The notes beneath the pieces were generated by a model. The model did no database searches, was not told the origin of the DNA, and saw only the letters and a program-made list of their open reading frames with translations. Source: COE1 sp910588595 (GTDB lineage: Bacteria; Bacillota; Clostridia; Lachnospirales; Lachnospiraceae). From it: a stretch of 64,000 bases of DNA. Shown here piece after piece: positions 55,877 through 64,000 of this stretch. Both the position numbers and the translations under genes were made by a program. The stretch's first letter is position 1, and each line of letters starts with the position of its first letter. The stretch spans positions 121,672 to 185,671 of the forward strand of contig CARDBT010000001.1 in assembly GCA_948957135.1 (NCBI GenBank), given 5' to 3'.

Positions 55877-58648
55877 ATGATTAACGAAAAGAGTAACGAG
55901 AACAATAAAATCCAAATACCAAATGTTGACAAAGGATATACTGAACGCACAGCGGACACACTTCTTGCCTCTCTGCAGGAAGATATCGTTCTGCTCAATG
56001 CCGGCGCCGGTTACGGAAAAACGCAGATTCTTGCCAATTATGTATCTCATTTCCCGGGAAAAAGCGCATGGTACAGCATTGACGACACAGACAATGATCT
56101 GATGTCCTTTGTCCGCAATTTTACAAGATCCGTTCAGTATGCATTGGATACTCCCAATGACAATTTTAATATTTCACTTCCCCTTCTGGAAAACATTGAT
56201 ATCTTAATAGAACAGTTAGTCATATGGCTGGACATCCGAATCGACTTTCTCAACGTGATTCTTGATGATTTCCAGGAGATTAACAACCCTGATATTTTTA
56301 ATTTACTAGATACCTTAATCAAAACCATGGACAGAAAAATCCGTCTGTTTATTGTCGAGAAGCGCTCTCTTCCCGTTTTTCTGGAGAAATATGTCCAGCG
56401 CGGACAAGCATTCTGTATCGGTACAGAGGATCTGAAATTCAGTCTGCCTGAGATTGCAAGGCTGCTTGAAAATGTTGGCGAACATTCCGAGCAATGGACC
56501 GCATTGATCTATGACTGCACGGAAGGATGGCCCGTTGGAATTGCTCAGATTATGCTCCAGCTGCACCAGCAAAAAAGGATCACTTCATTCGAAAACCTGA
56601 AAAAAATCTGTGATAACCTGGAAGTTTCCGACTACTTTATGACACGGGTATACAAAACACTTCCATTTGATATCCAGACATTTCTGACCAAAACTGCAGT
56701 TCTGGATTATATGACGCCGGCAATTTGCAACAAGATCGTCGGTATTCACAATTCAGAAAGTATGCTGCGCTATCTTGTAAACGAAAAACTCTTTGTCCAG
56801 ACTTTAGGCGAAGTCAGCAGCCTGTACCGGTATCATTCCATTTTCCGGCATTTTTTGCTTGCGCAGACCACCTTTGAGGAGCAGCAGAACGCCCTCCGAA
56901 CTGCTTCCTGCTTCCTGCTGAAGACGAGTGATAAGATTCAGGCTGCAGAATACGCCTGCCGCGGAAAAGCGGCAGATATTGTACAGACCGTGATCGAGGT
57001 ATCCGGCGATTCCATGTTAGACGACAGACTTTACGGCATTTTGGAGCGCTGGTTTTCATTCCTCGACTCTGTACACTGCACACTGAGCACCAAGAGCAGA
57101 TTTGTCTATGGCAAATATCTGATGGCTGTCGGACAGACCCAGGAAGCAAACCTGCAGATTATGCAGGCACAAAAAGAATTTGTTGCGGCGGGTCATCTGC
57201 AGGATTACAAGCGAGTTCTGCTGTTCGTCGCAGCTGCCAAACGAAAAGAAGGCAATTTGATAGAAGCTGATCAATATTTAGCACAGTCTGAGACAGACCT
57301 AGAAACTACCTGGAATGAAACCGCCAAAGCGGTCTGTACAGAACAGATCAAGATTAAATGCTGCCTCCACCAGCTTGACAGTGCTGTCAGACTGCTCTCT
57401 GAATACAACAGCCGGGGTTTTTCGCTTCAGCAGAATCCGTTTTTATATGCAGCATGGAACATTTTTATGCTGTTTCAGAATCACAAAACAGAACCGCCAA
57501 AACCAGAGCACTTGTTGTCGCTCTTTGATATACCTGTGGGACATATACCAGATGGATTTCTGCTGCGAAACTGCCTTCTTGCAGAACAGATGAAAGCTGC
57601 CTTCGAATCAGGCTGCATGGCTGCTGCAGAACAGGCAGCCATGAGCATTATACAGGGTTCCGAGTACGAGACTCTGCAGACTGCTGCCGCATGGGAGATT
57701 CTTGCCATTTTATCCTGGAACAAGGGCGATTACCGGAAAGCCGTAGAACAGTCCCGGACAGGCAATCTGTTTTTAGCCAAAAACCATATATGGAACTTAG
57801 GTTTTACGCCAAAGCAGCAGCAGATATTGAACAAAATCAATTCTGTCCACAGAAATGTCAATGATACTCGCTGCCTCTATCTGATTGCCAAGGGAACAGA
57901 GCATACGGAAACAGCACAAAAAAAATCAGGAAAAATCACAGTCCAGTGCATGAATTGTTTCCATGTATTTCTTCCCGATTCAGATGCTCACGAAGTAAAA
58001 TGGCGGACAAAGAAAGCACAGGAACTGTTTGCTTACCTGTTTCATCTACAGGGAAAAGGCGTCTCCAAAGACGTTCTAATCGAACTTTTGTGGCCGGAAG
58101 CAGGATCAAAGAACGCGATCGCCCTGTTTCACACTACCCTTTACAGCATCCGTCAGGTTTTCTCCCAGGAAGGACTTGAAGATCTGATCGCCTATGAAAA
58201 GAAAAGATATTCCCTTAAGATGCAGCTCGTCGACTCCGACCTGGCGGAGCTAACCTCTTACTTCAAAGACTCCAAAGCATGCGAGGAGGAGCCAGAGCTC
58301 ATTATGCGGCTTTATCCCGGCAGCTACATGGGAAACAGCGGTTATCTCTGGGCGTATGGAATGACAAAGGAACTAGAGAATAAATATTTTAAGGTGCTTC
58401 AATCCGGCGCCGCCAAACGAATCCATCAGAAACGGCCGGATGCTGCGATTCCATTTCTCCAGAGAATCATTGAGGCCGATCCCTACAATGAAGAAGTCGC
58501 ATCCCAGCTCATTCTCTGCCTGTACCAAAGCGGCCGCAAGTCAGACGCGAAGCAGCAGTATGACCGGATGCAGAAGCTGTATCGGGAAGATTTGGAGCTT
58601 GATTTCACCAAAACACTCAAAGAAATCATAGGAGCTGTCGCAAAATAA
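55877..58648 (+). CDS. MalT-like STAND ATPase with C-terminal SARP-type DNA-binding domain
   Basis: The protein has 923 residues. An N-terminal STAND NTPase has Walker A LNAGAGYGKTQILANY and Walker B FLNVILDDFQE, as in MalT/LuxR large regulators. A helical TPR-like middle follows. Instead of a LuxR domain, the end (about 680-923) is an OmpR-type winged helix (VKWRTKKAQELFAYLFHLQG, ELLWPEAGSKNAIALFHTTL) plus a bacterial transcriptional activator domain, a SARP arrangement. It is divergent from the sheath operon, so it is the likely activator of the system. The ribosome site is weak (AGAAAGA). A small-molecule or protein input is unknown. Confidence 0.85.
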   Translation: MINEKSNENNKIQIPNVDKGYTERTADTLLASLQEDIVLLNAGAGYGKTQILANYVSHFPGKSAWYSIDDTDNDLMSFVRNFTRSVQYALDTPNDNFNISLPLLENIDILIEQLVIWLDIRIDFLNVILDDFQEINNPDIFNLLDTLIKTMDRKIRLFIVEKRSLPVFLEKYVQRGQAFCIGTEDLKFSLPEIARLLENVGEHSEQWTALIYDCTEGWPVGIAQIMLQLHQQKRITSFENLKKICDNLEVSDYFMTRVYKTLPFDIQTFLTKTAVLDYMTPAICNKIVGIHNSESMLRYLVNEKLFVQTLGEVSSLYRYHSIFRHFLLAQTTFEEQQNALRTASCFLLKTSDKIQAAEYACRGKAADIVQTVIEVSGDSMLDDRLYGILERWFSFLDSVHCTLSTKSRFVYGKYLMAVGQTQEANLQIMQAQKEFVAAGHLQDYKRVLLFVAAAKRKEGNLIEADQYLAQSETDLETTWNETAKAVCTEQIKIKCCLHQLDSAVRLLSEYNSRGFSLQQNPFLYAAWNIFMLFQNHKTEPPKPEHLLSLFDIPVGHIPDGFLLRNCLLAEQMKAAFESGCMAAAEQAAMSIIQGSEYETLQTAAAWEILAILSWNKGDYRKAVEQSRTGNLFLAKNHIWNLGFTPKQQQILNKINSVHRNVNDTRCLYLIAKGTEHTETAQKKSGKITVQCMNCFHVFLPDSDAHEVKWRTKKAQELFAYLFHLQGKGVSKDVLIELLWPEAGSKNAIALFHTTLYSIRQVFSQEGLEDLIAYEKKRYSLKMQLVDSDLAELTSYFKDSKACEEEPELIMRLYPGSYMGNSGYLWAYGMTKELENKYFKVLQSGAAKRIHQKRPDAAIPFLQRIIEADPYNEEVASQLILCLYQSGRKSDAKQQYDRMQKLYREDLELDFTKTLKEIIGAVAK

Positions 58649-58745
58649 ATGATATCTTTGCAGCTCAGAGCAGTCCATTGAAACTGTGACAAAATGAATT
58701 CAGGATATTTTCTATTATTACAGCTGCACCTATAAAGGAGTCCGT

Positions 58746-60659
58746 ATGAATCAATATAGCAATTACCAGGAATTTGTAGAGGACTTGATGCACTGGGGAG
58801 ATCAGGTCTGCGCACATCAGACCGAGGCACCCCCTGCAGTATCCTTTTATTCTCTCCTGCAAAAAGCTGTGCAAAGCGCCGAGCATGAAGTCTTCTCACC
58901 GTTTCTCTACGTGGCACTCTCTGCACAGCTAGAACGGGAAGACATGCTGCTGCTGGCTGCCGCTTTCTATACAGCGCTGAACGGAAATTTTCTTACACTG
59001 TCGCTGTGGAATCTTTTCATGGCCCATGAAGGAACTGGTGTTCTCGGCATTGAACTGTTTTATCAGTCCGCGCCTTTGCTCTATGAACGAAGGAACGACG
59101 CAGAACACACAGATATCTATCTTGAAATCACACCGCAGATTCTTCTCTTTTTGCGGGGAGTCTGTCTGGAAAAACGGCAGTTCCCCGGCATGTGCTGGTA
59201 CTATGATACTCATGGACAGCTTCCTTTTCTTGGGAAAAGGATCGAACAATACAAGACCATCTGCGCCTGCCTCTCCCGTGTTCCCGGCAAAAAGCTGATC
59301 TATCTGCAAGGGGTAAAGGGAAGCGGGCGCAAACTCAATTATGCCTATCTGGCTGCTCTGTCCCAAAAAAGCCTTGCTGTAATATCCTATGAAAAGCTGC
59401 AGTCAAAAGACCATCTGCGGGAAATACAGATCGAGTGTCTGCTGCAGCACGCCTTATTCGTCATAGAACTGCCGGAGCACGAGGAGGATTTAACCCCTCT
59501 GTTTATCTGGCTTGAACAGGAAGAGACCGTTTTCCTTCTAGGTACCAAGCCAACACTTCGCGAGGGCAGCGCTTTTTCCAGGCAGTATCTGCCCTTCTCA
59601 ATCAGTTACAAGCTGGCACTGGCAGACAAAGAATTGTATGAGCAGTTAACCAAAGCGTATCCGTGGGAATCGGAGGATGTACGGACAGATTTTCTCAATC
59701 GCTACAATTTTCTGCCCGGCAGAATGCGTGATATCCTAGAACTTGCCAAGGCATACGCACTTAGTCAGGGCACCGACAGCATCACCCAAGAGTACCTGCG
59801 AACTGCCATACTGGGTGTCTCCTCCCACTCCCTGGATCAATATGCAACAAAAATCCAGGGTCTTTACCAGATGCAGGACCTGATCCTTCCAGATGCTCCC
59901 AAACTGCAGCTGTCACACATAATCAGCCGCGTGCGCAACCGCAAACTGGTCTACGAGACATGGGGATTTCTGGAGAAATCCGCCTACGGCAACGGCACCG
60001 CCATGATTTTTGCCGGACCGCCGGGCACTGGAAAGACAATGGCTGCGCAGGTAATGGCTGCGGAACTTGGCATGGAACTCTACCGAATCGAACTTCCCGC
60101 CGTCGTAGACAAATATATCGGTGAAACAGAAAAAAAGCTAAACCGCATCTTTGACGAGGCGGAAAAAAGTATGGCAATTCTCTTTTTTGACGAGGCAGAT
60201 GTATTATTCTCAAAGCGTACAGAAGTCAAAGAATCCAATGACAAATACAGCAACATGGAAATTGCCTTCCTGCTGCAGAAAATGGAAGAATATGACGGTG
60301 TGAGCATTCTTGCCACCAACTATCTGCAGAATTTTGACAACGCATTCCGCCGCCGAGTCAGCGACATCATCAGTTTTCCGATGCCTGATGCCAACATGCG
60401 CCTGCAGATGTGGCAGTCCATGATTCCATCAAGGCTTCCTGTCTCCGATGAAATTGATTTTTGCTATCTGGCAGAGCAGTTTGAACTTTCCGGCAGTATG
60501 ATTAAAAATACGCTGATCTACGCCAGCTTTCTTGCCGCGGAAACTGACGGGCCTCTCCTTACCATGGAACAAATACTGAAAGGACTAAGTCACGAACTAG
60601 AAAAAAGCGGCAAAAAACTCAGTCGTGACGAGTATGGGGAATATGGGTATTTATTTTGA
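58746..60659 (+). CDS. Second AAA+ ATPase, paralogue of the 25258 gene
   Basis: The protein has 637 residues. The C-terminal ATPase is intact: FAGPPGTGKTMAAQVMAAEL, ILFFDEADVLFSKR, ILATNYLQNFDNAFRRR. The N-terminal module is more degenerate than in the other copy (VKGSGRKLNYAYL with no usable Walker A). The ending LEKSGKKLSRDEYGEYGYLF closely matches the first AAA protein, so the two arose by duplication. AAAGGAG precedes ATG. It follows the SARP gene by 97 bases and overlaps the next gene, forming one plus-strand operon. Two AAA proteins might form a mixed ring, or serve different steps. Confidence 0.88.
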   Translation: MNQYSNYQEFVEDLMHWGDQVCAHQTEAPPAVSFYSLLQKAVQSAEHEVFSPFLYVALSAQLEREDMLLLAAAFYTALNGNFLTLSLWNLFMAHEGTGVLGIELFYQSAPLLYERRNDAEHTDIYLEITPQILLFLRGVCLEKRQFPGMCWYYDTHGQLPFLGKRIEQYKTICACLSRVPGKKLIYLQGVKGSGRKLNYAYLAALSQKSLAVISYEKLQSKDHLREIQIECLLQHALFVIELPEHEEDLTPLFIWLEQEETVFLLGTKPTLREGSAFSRQYLPFSISYKLALADKELYEQLTKAYPWESEDVRTDFLNRYNFLPGRMRDILELAKAYALSQGTDSITQEYLRTAILGVSSHSLDQYATKIQGLYQMQDLILPDAPKLQLSHIISRVRNRKLVYETWGFLEKSAYGNGTAMIFAGPPGTGKTMAAQVMAAELGMELYRIELPAVVDKYIGETEKKLNRIFDEAEKSMAILFFDEADVLFSKRTEVKESNDKYSNMEIAFLLQKMEEYDGVSILATNYLQNFDNAFRRRVSDIISFPMPDANMRLQMWQSMIPSRLPVSDEIDFCYLAEQFELSGSMIKNTLIYASFLAAETDGPLLTMEQILKGLSHELEKSGKKLSRDEYGEYGYLF

Positions 60660-61527
60660 TGAAGAACGCGAAAAATCACGCTGGGATTCCGGGCAGGCAA
60701 TTTTACACAAGGAAACCCCTGATCATAAAAAAGAGCATGCCCCCCAAAGAGACAACGAAGCATACCGCATACAAAATTCCTATGGCACTCTGCGCTATCT
60801 CAAAAAAGACAAGAAAAAGGACGGCAAAACACACGGCAAAGAAGGTTTTGCCGTGGAAGCTTTTGAGGCGCCCGGCACGCCCATCCACACGGAAAAAGAA
60901 AAGCATATAGACAAGAAAACCATGAAGAAAATTCGCCAGAACAACAAGCAGACCCTGTTTTCCTCGGAGACACCCCTGCGCGACCAGGCACTTTTTTTTG
61001 ATATGAGAAACAGCAAAAAAAGTGCCGATCTTGTAAAATACATGAAAGAACTTCTTCACAGACAGGGACACCAGACATTAATAGACACTTTCGGTTTCTT
61101 AGATCAGGAACCAGAACGCATGGAATTGGCGGCACTGAAATCCAGCCAGAAAGAATCCTTAACACCAGAAGAACGCGATCTCGACAAGCAGCTGCTCCCT
61201 GAGGAACGCCAGGACGCTGCCAGCAGGCGCATTGACACCTTAAACAGCCGCCTTCACAGAAAGGAGTCCAAAGAGCGCCAGCTTTGCAGTGAACTGCAGC
61301 TTATGTTAGACCAGCGCACCCGTGAAGAATTTCTAGAGGGGCATCAAAATCTCCGACAAAACGAACAGGAGTCTCCCCAGAAAGACAGAACCAAAAACAG
61401 AAATGATAATTCTCCGCAAAGACGCCTGTATTCTGATCCTGAATTGCCCGAATCAGCCGCAGAAGAAGCAGCGGGCGAAACGCCCGATGAAGTTCCCGAA
61501 CAATCCGATACTACAATCTCACGATAG
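60634..61527 (+). CDS. Charged hypothetical protein translated with AAA2
   Basis: The protein has about 297 residues with very many K, R, E, D, Q and N, no membrane helix and no signal. The middle (about 110-240) looks helical; the last 60 residues are disordered and P/E-rich. No family is recognised. It overlaps the AAA2 gene by about 26 bases, so coupled expression is likely; it may be an AAA2 adaptor or a cargo. Start choice is uncertain: ATG 60634 or 60643. Confidence 0.6.
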   Translation: MGNMGIYFDEEREKSRWDSGQAILHKETPDHKKEHAPQRDNEAYRIQNSYGTLRYLKKDKKKDGKTHGKEGFAVEAFEAPGTPIHTEKEKHIDKKTMKKIRQNNKQTLFSSETPLRDQALFFDMRNSKKSADLVKYMKELLHRQGHQTLIDTFGFLDQEPERMELAALKSSQKESLTPEERDLDKQLLPEERQDAASRRIDTLNSRLHRKESKERQLCSELQLMLDQRTREEFLEGHQNLRQNEQESPQKDRTKNRNDNSPQRRLYSDPELPESAAEEAAGETPDEVPEQSDTTISR

Positions 61528-61528
61528 T

Positions 61529-61561
61529 CAGAATGGGGCAGATCGACTCTGCCCCATTCTG
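61529..61561. terminator. Bidirectional terminator between convergent operons
   Basis: CAGAATGGGGCAGA and TCTGCCCCATTCTG form a 14-pair stem with a 5-base loop between the charged-protein gene (+) and the STAS gene (-). T runs on both sides are short. Confidence 0.8.
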
Positions 61562-61567
61562 TACTTT

Positions 61568-61873
61568 CTACTTTTCACGGATGTCCAGCTTCCTATCAAA
61601 CCCTGCAAACCGAAATACTTCCATCACCTCACTGCCAACATTGATCACAGAAAATTTTCCATTTACCTCCTGCATTTTCTTATATGCAGCCAAAATCTCA
61701 CGCAATCCAGATGAAGCTATGTATTCTAGCTTTCCAAAGTCCAGTACCAGATCTTCGATCTCAGAAAGCGCATTAATCTCCTTTCCTAATTCCGGTGACG
61801 ACTTTGTATCTAACCAACCCTCCACCAAAAGAACTGCTCTGTTATTTTCCACTGTTTTTGTGACCGTCATCAT
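61568..61873 (-). CDS. Anti-sigma factor antagonist (STAS domain)
   Basis: The protein has 101 residues, a single STAS domain like SpoIIAA/RsbV. The phosphorylatable serine is in YIASSGLREIL. In partner switching the unphosphorylated form binds an anti-sigma kinase and frees a sigma factor. The start overlaps the stop of the phosphatase gene by one base (TAATG). No anti-sigma kinase gene or sigma gene is adjacent, although the phosphatase carries its own kinase-type domain. Confidence 0.92.
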   Translation of the reverse strand: MMTVTKTVENNRAVLLVEGWLDTKSSPELGKEINALSEIEDLVLDFGKLEYIASSGLREILAAYKKMQEVNGKFSVINVGSEVMEVFRFAGFDRKLDIREK

Positions 61874-63843
61874 TACTCCTCCTTATCGAAAATGAAAATT
61901 AAAATATTATTGCCGTTACTGTATTCATAGCGTACCTGCACCGCCATATCAAAAGCGATCAGCCTCCCAAGTCCCCCCACCTGTGTATTCATATCATAGT
62001 TCTCGACATCCACCATATTCTCCAGCGGATTAAATGCCTTTCCGCTGTCACGAAATTCAACAAGGATCTGATTGGATATTCTCATAAATATTTCCACAGT
62101 TCCCTGGCTCTGCTCATACGCATAAGAACATATGTTTACAAAAATTTCCTCCACAGCCAGACAAATCTTCTTGCGGAAACTGCGCGAAAACTGTCCATTT
62201 TCAACAATAAACCGCTGAACTGCCTCAAGATTTTCAAGTTCCGCCGTCACACAGATTCGAAACCCCGGCGAAGGACAAAATGCAAGCATAGTAATATCAT
62301 CACTCTGCGGTGTGCCCTGTGCAAAATCCCTAACGCCTTTCAAAACAGCCTCCACACACTGTTCATGATCTCTTTGCTCTAAGAACTGTTCTAAGCGCTG
62401 CAGCCCGAAAAATTTGCTGTCGCTGCTGACCGCCTCACTCACGCCGTCGGTGTATAAAAATACGGTGTCGCCCTCCTTCAATTCCTTGTTTCGCTCCACA
62501 TAAGCCTCATCTTCAAAAATTCCGATCGCCATGCCCATAGAATCATTCAGGCTTCTCAAACTGTCGGATATGAGATAAGGCGGATTGTGTCCTGCATTGG
62601 CATAAGTAAACTTTCGTGTGCGGCTATCATAAATCCCCACAAACAAGGTCAAAAACATCTGCTCCGGATTGCTGCTGCACAAAGTATTGTTGGTATGGAA
62701 CAGTATTTCTGACGGAGAATACCCCAGCTTCGCATACTGCCTTACCACCGTGATGGCACTTGCCATAAACAATGCCGCCGAAATTCCCTTCCCCGATACA
62801 TCCGCGATCACTGTGCAGAACAAATTATCATCCAGACAAAAATAATCATAAAAATCTCCGCCGACATCCAGCGCCGGTATCATGAGCGCCTTTAATCGGA
62901 TGTCCTGCGACTGGAAGCTCTCGCCTGGAAGAAATCCCTGCTGAATCCTTCCTGCAATATTCATCTCTGCCTCCCGGCGGTGCTTTTCTTCCGTCAGTGC
63001 ATTGATATTTTTGATGTAATGGTCGATTTCTTGCGTCATCTGATAAAAGGTATCTGCCATCTGAGCAAACTCGTCCTCCCCCTTTATCTCAATCTTCTCA
63101 ATCCCGGACTCTCGGTCAACCGCAAACTGATTCATCTGCGCACTGATGAGCTGTGCCGGTCTCAACACCCGCGTTTTCAGCAAAACCGCCAGCAGGACAA
63201 GGATAAACGCTAATGAGACAATCACTGTCACCACCATGATCCAATATCGATGAAAAAAACTTGCAATCGCCTCGTCCATAGATACATCGGCAGCTGCCAG
63301 AGCCACCACATTTCCATCTGTGTCATACACTGCACTGTAGGCTGTCATCACATTCCCGTATTGGTTATTTGTCTGCTCTACCTGCTCCGTCTTCTGTCCA
63401 TTCCACGCACAGACCTCTGTCTCTGTCAGCACATACGGCACAACGGTTCCGGGAATCCGCTCCGCCCTCGCGGCATCCTGGCTGCTGCTCCCATATATCA
63501 CCATATCAAACAGAATCGTACTGTTCTCAATATCCGGCGTATAAATATACAGATATTCCAGATCATTTGTCCTGCATAAATCCTCCAGAAGAGGTCTGTA
63601 TTCGTCCGCATATTGTTCGTCTGTCCGAATTTTCTCCAGATCCGCCCCGGCTAACAGATCCGCTGCCACTGTCACTGACGCCGTGGCATAATATACATAT
63701 GCTCTGCGTACTGTTGCCCGTACCGACGAAAAACCAAGTGCAAGCAGTGCTGCATCCGTAAGAAACAACACGGCTGCTACGGTAATTAGTATCTTCGCTA
63801 TAATAGACTTACGAAACTTATGAAATTGAATAGATTTTTTCAA
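61873..63843 (-). CDS. Membrane SpoIIE-type phosphatase with HAMP and HATPase (RsbU/RsbW fusion)
   Basis: The protein has 656 residues. Two membrane helices (about 15-38 and 205-230) flank an external Cache-like sensor. HAMP and coiled coil follow, then a PP2C SpoIIE domain (about 310-520) with metal aspartates in DVGGDFYDYF, VIADVSGKGISAALFM and TQSDDITML-type segments. A C-terminal RsbW-like HATPase_c_2 domain (about 535-656) shows EEIFVNICSYAY and DSGKAFNP. It should dephosphorylate the STAS partner in response to an external signal. The start is TTG 63843 with GGGAGG seven bases before. Confidence 0.92.
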   Translation of the reverse strand: MKKSIQFHKFRKSIIAKILITVAAVLFLTDAALLALGFSSVRATVRRAYVYYATASVTVAADLLAGADLEKIRTDEQYADEYRPLLEDLCRTNDLEYLYIYTPDIENSTILFDMVIYGSSSQDAARAERIPGTVVPYVLTETEVCAWNGQKTEQVEQTNNQYGNVMTAYSAVYDTDGNVVALAAADVSMDEAIASFFHRYWIMVVTVIVSLAFILVLLAVLLKTRVLRPAQLISAQMNQFAVDRESGIEKIEIKGEDEFAQMADTFYQMTQEIDHYIKNINALTEEKHRREAEMNIAGRIQQGFLPGESFQSQDIRLKALMIPALDVGGDFYDYFCLDDNLFCTVIADVSGKGISAALFMASAITVVRQYAKLGYSPSEILFHTNNTLCSSNPEQMFLTLFVGIYDSRTRKFTYANAGHNPPYLISDSLRSLNDSMGMAIGIFEDEAYVERNKELKEGDTVFLYTDGVSEAVSSDSKFFGLQRLEQFLEQRDHEQCVEAVLKGVRDFAQGTPQSDDITMLAFCPSPGFRICVTAELENLEAVQRFIVENGQFSRSFRKKICLAVEEIFVNICSYAYEQSQGTVEIFMRISNQILVEFRDSGKAFNPLENMVDVENYDMNTQVGGLGRLIAFDMAVQVRYEYSNGNNILIFIFDKEE

Positions 63844-63957
63844 AAATTATCCTCCCTGGCTCTGTCGTAATAAACATGCGTAATACAATCAGCAAACGCT
63901 GTCTCCCTGGCGCATACTGACACCTTATACCCTATCAAATTGTATTCCAAGTTAGCA

Positions 63958-63977
63958 ACCCCCATTTCAAATGGGGG
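63958..63977 (+). terminator. Hairpin at the right end of the window
   Basis: CCCCCATTT and AAATGGGGG pair with a two-base loop; TTTACATTTT follows on the plus strand. No plus-strand gene ends here within the window, so it may act on a neighbouring transcript outside or be a leader structure. Confidence 0.45.
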
Positions 63978-64000
63978 TTTACATTTTACCCCTCCGGGGA

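Noticed and set aside
24628..61527. Prophage or R-type bacteriocin (diffocin-like)
   Set aside because: DUF4255, DUF4280 and AAA genes are present while holin, lysin, capsid, terminase and integrase are absent.
24628..61527. Type VI secretion system
   Set aside because: No TssJLM membrane complex, no ClpV, and gpD/gpV/J/I/LysM genes fit eCIS.
1..64000. CRISPR arrays, tRNA or rRNA genes
   Set aside because: No regularly spaced repeats and no tRNA or rRNA signature sequences were found on reading.

Overview
The window looks like a chromosomal segment of an anaerobic Firmicute of class Clostridia, most likely a Lachnospiraceae relative. This rests on a T-box leader in front of pheST, a SpoIID-family protein, an ATP-type PEP carboxykinase, strong Shine-Dalgarno sequences, consensus sigma-A promoters and moderate GC. 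The genus cannot be read from the sequence alone.

Positions 1-24,300 are mostly housekeeping genes on the minus strand: queA (cut by the left edge), pheT and pheS behind a phenylalanine T-box, a hemerythrin-CheX fusion, a YihY/SpoIID pair, a structured small RNA with its own promoter and terminator (candidate 6S RNA), a large TPR-GAF-GGDEF protein, a two-component pair, a MATE transporter, pckA, an operon of a small membrane protein with deoC and an aminopeptidase P, thrC, and a solitary HipA-like kinase. A MITE-like palindromic element and a terminator separate this part from the next.

Positions 24,600-61,560 hold a complete contractile injection system of the extracellular (eCIS/Afp-PVC-like) type. 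One minus-strand run of 23 tightly packed genes (55457 down to 24628) encodes, in transcription order: sheath, tube, a tail-assembly protein, a 59-residue DUF6760 protein, a second tube-like protein, a 1413-residue repeat protein (candidate tape measure), a LysM baseplate protein, a split spike (gpD-like and gpV-like), gp25, two baseplate-J-like proteins, tail protein I, a fibre/baseplate protein with an Ig-like end, a membrane-anchored pseudokinase-like protein, a membrane-anchored MORN-repeat protein, a Pvc16/DUF4255 cap protein, an accessory protein, a DUF4280 PAAR-like tip, a membrane HAMP protein with a degenerate cyclase domain, a candidate cargo protein, an Afp15-like AAA ATPase and a small acidic protein. 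Divergently, on the plus strand, lie a STAND-SARP transcription factor, a second paralogous AAA ATPase and a charged protein. The divergent promoter region holds a perfect 9-7-9 inverted repeat placed where an activator would bind.

The three membrane-anchored proteins inside the structural operon (pseudokinase-like, MORN, degenerate cyclase) are not part of textbook Afp/PVC/MAC loci. They suggest an envelope-tethered or signal-gated injection machine. The right end carries a convergent pair-terminator and then a SpoIIE-type phosphatase with an anti-sigma-antagonist STAS protein, a partner-switching module that may or may not control the injection system.
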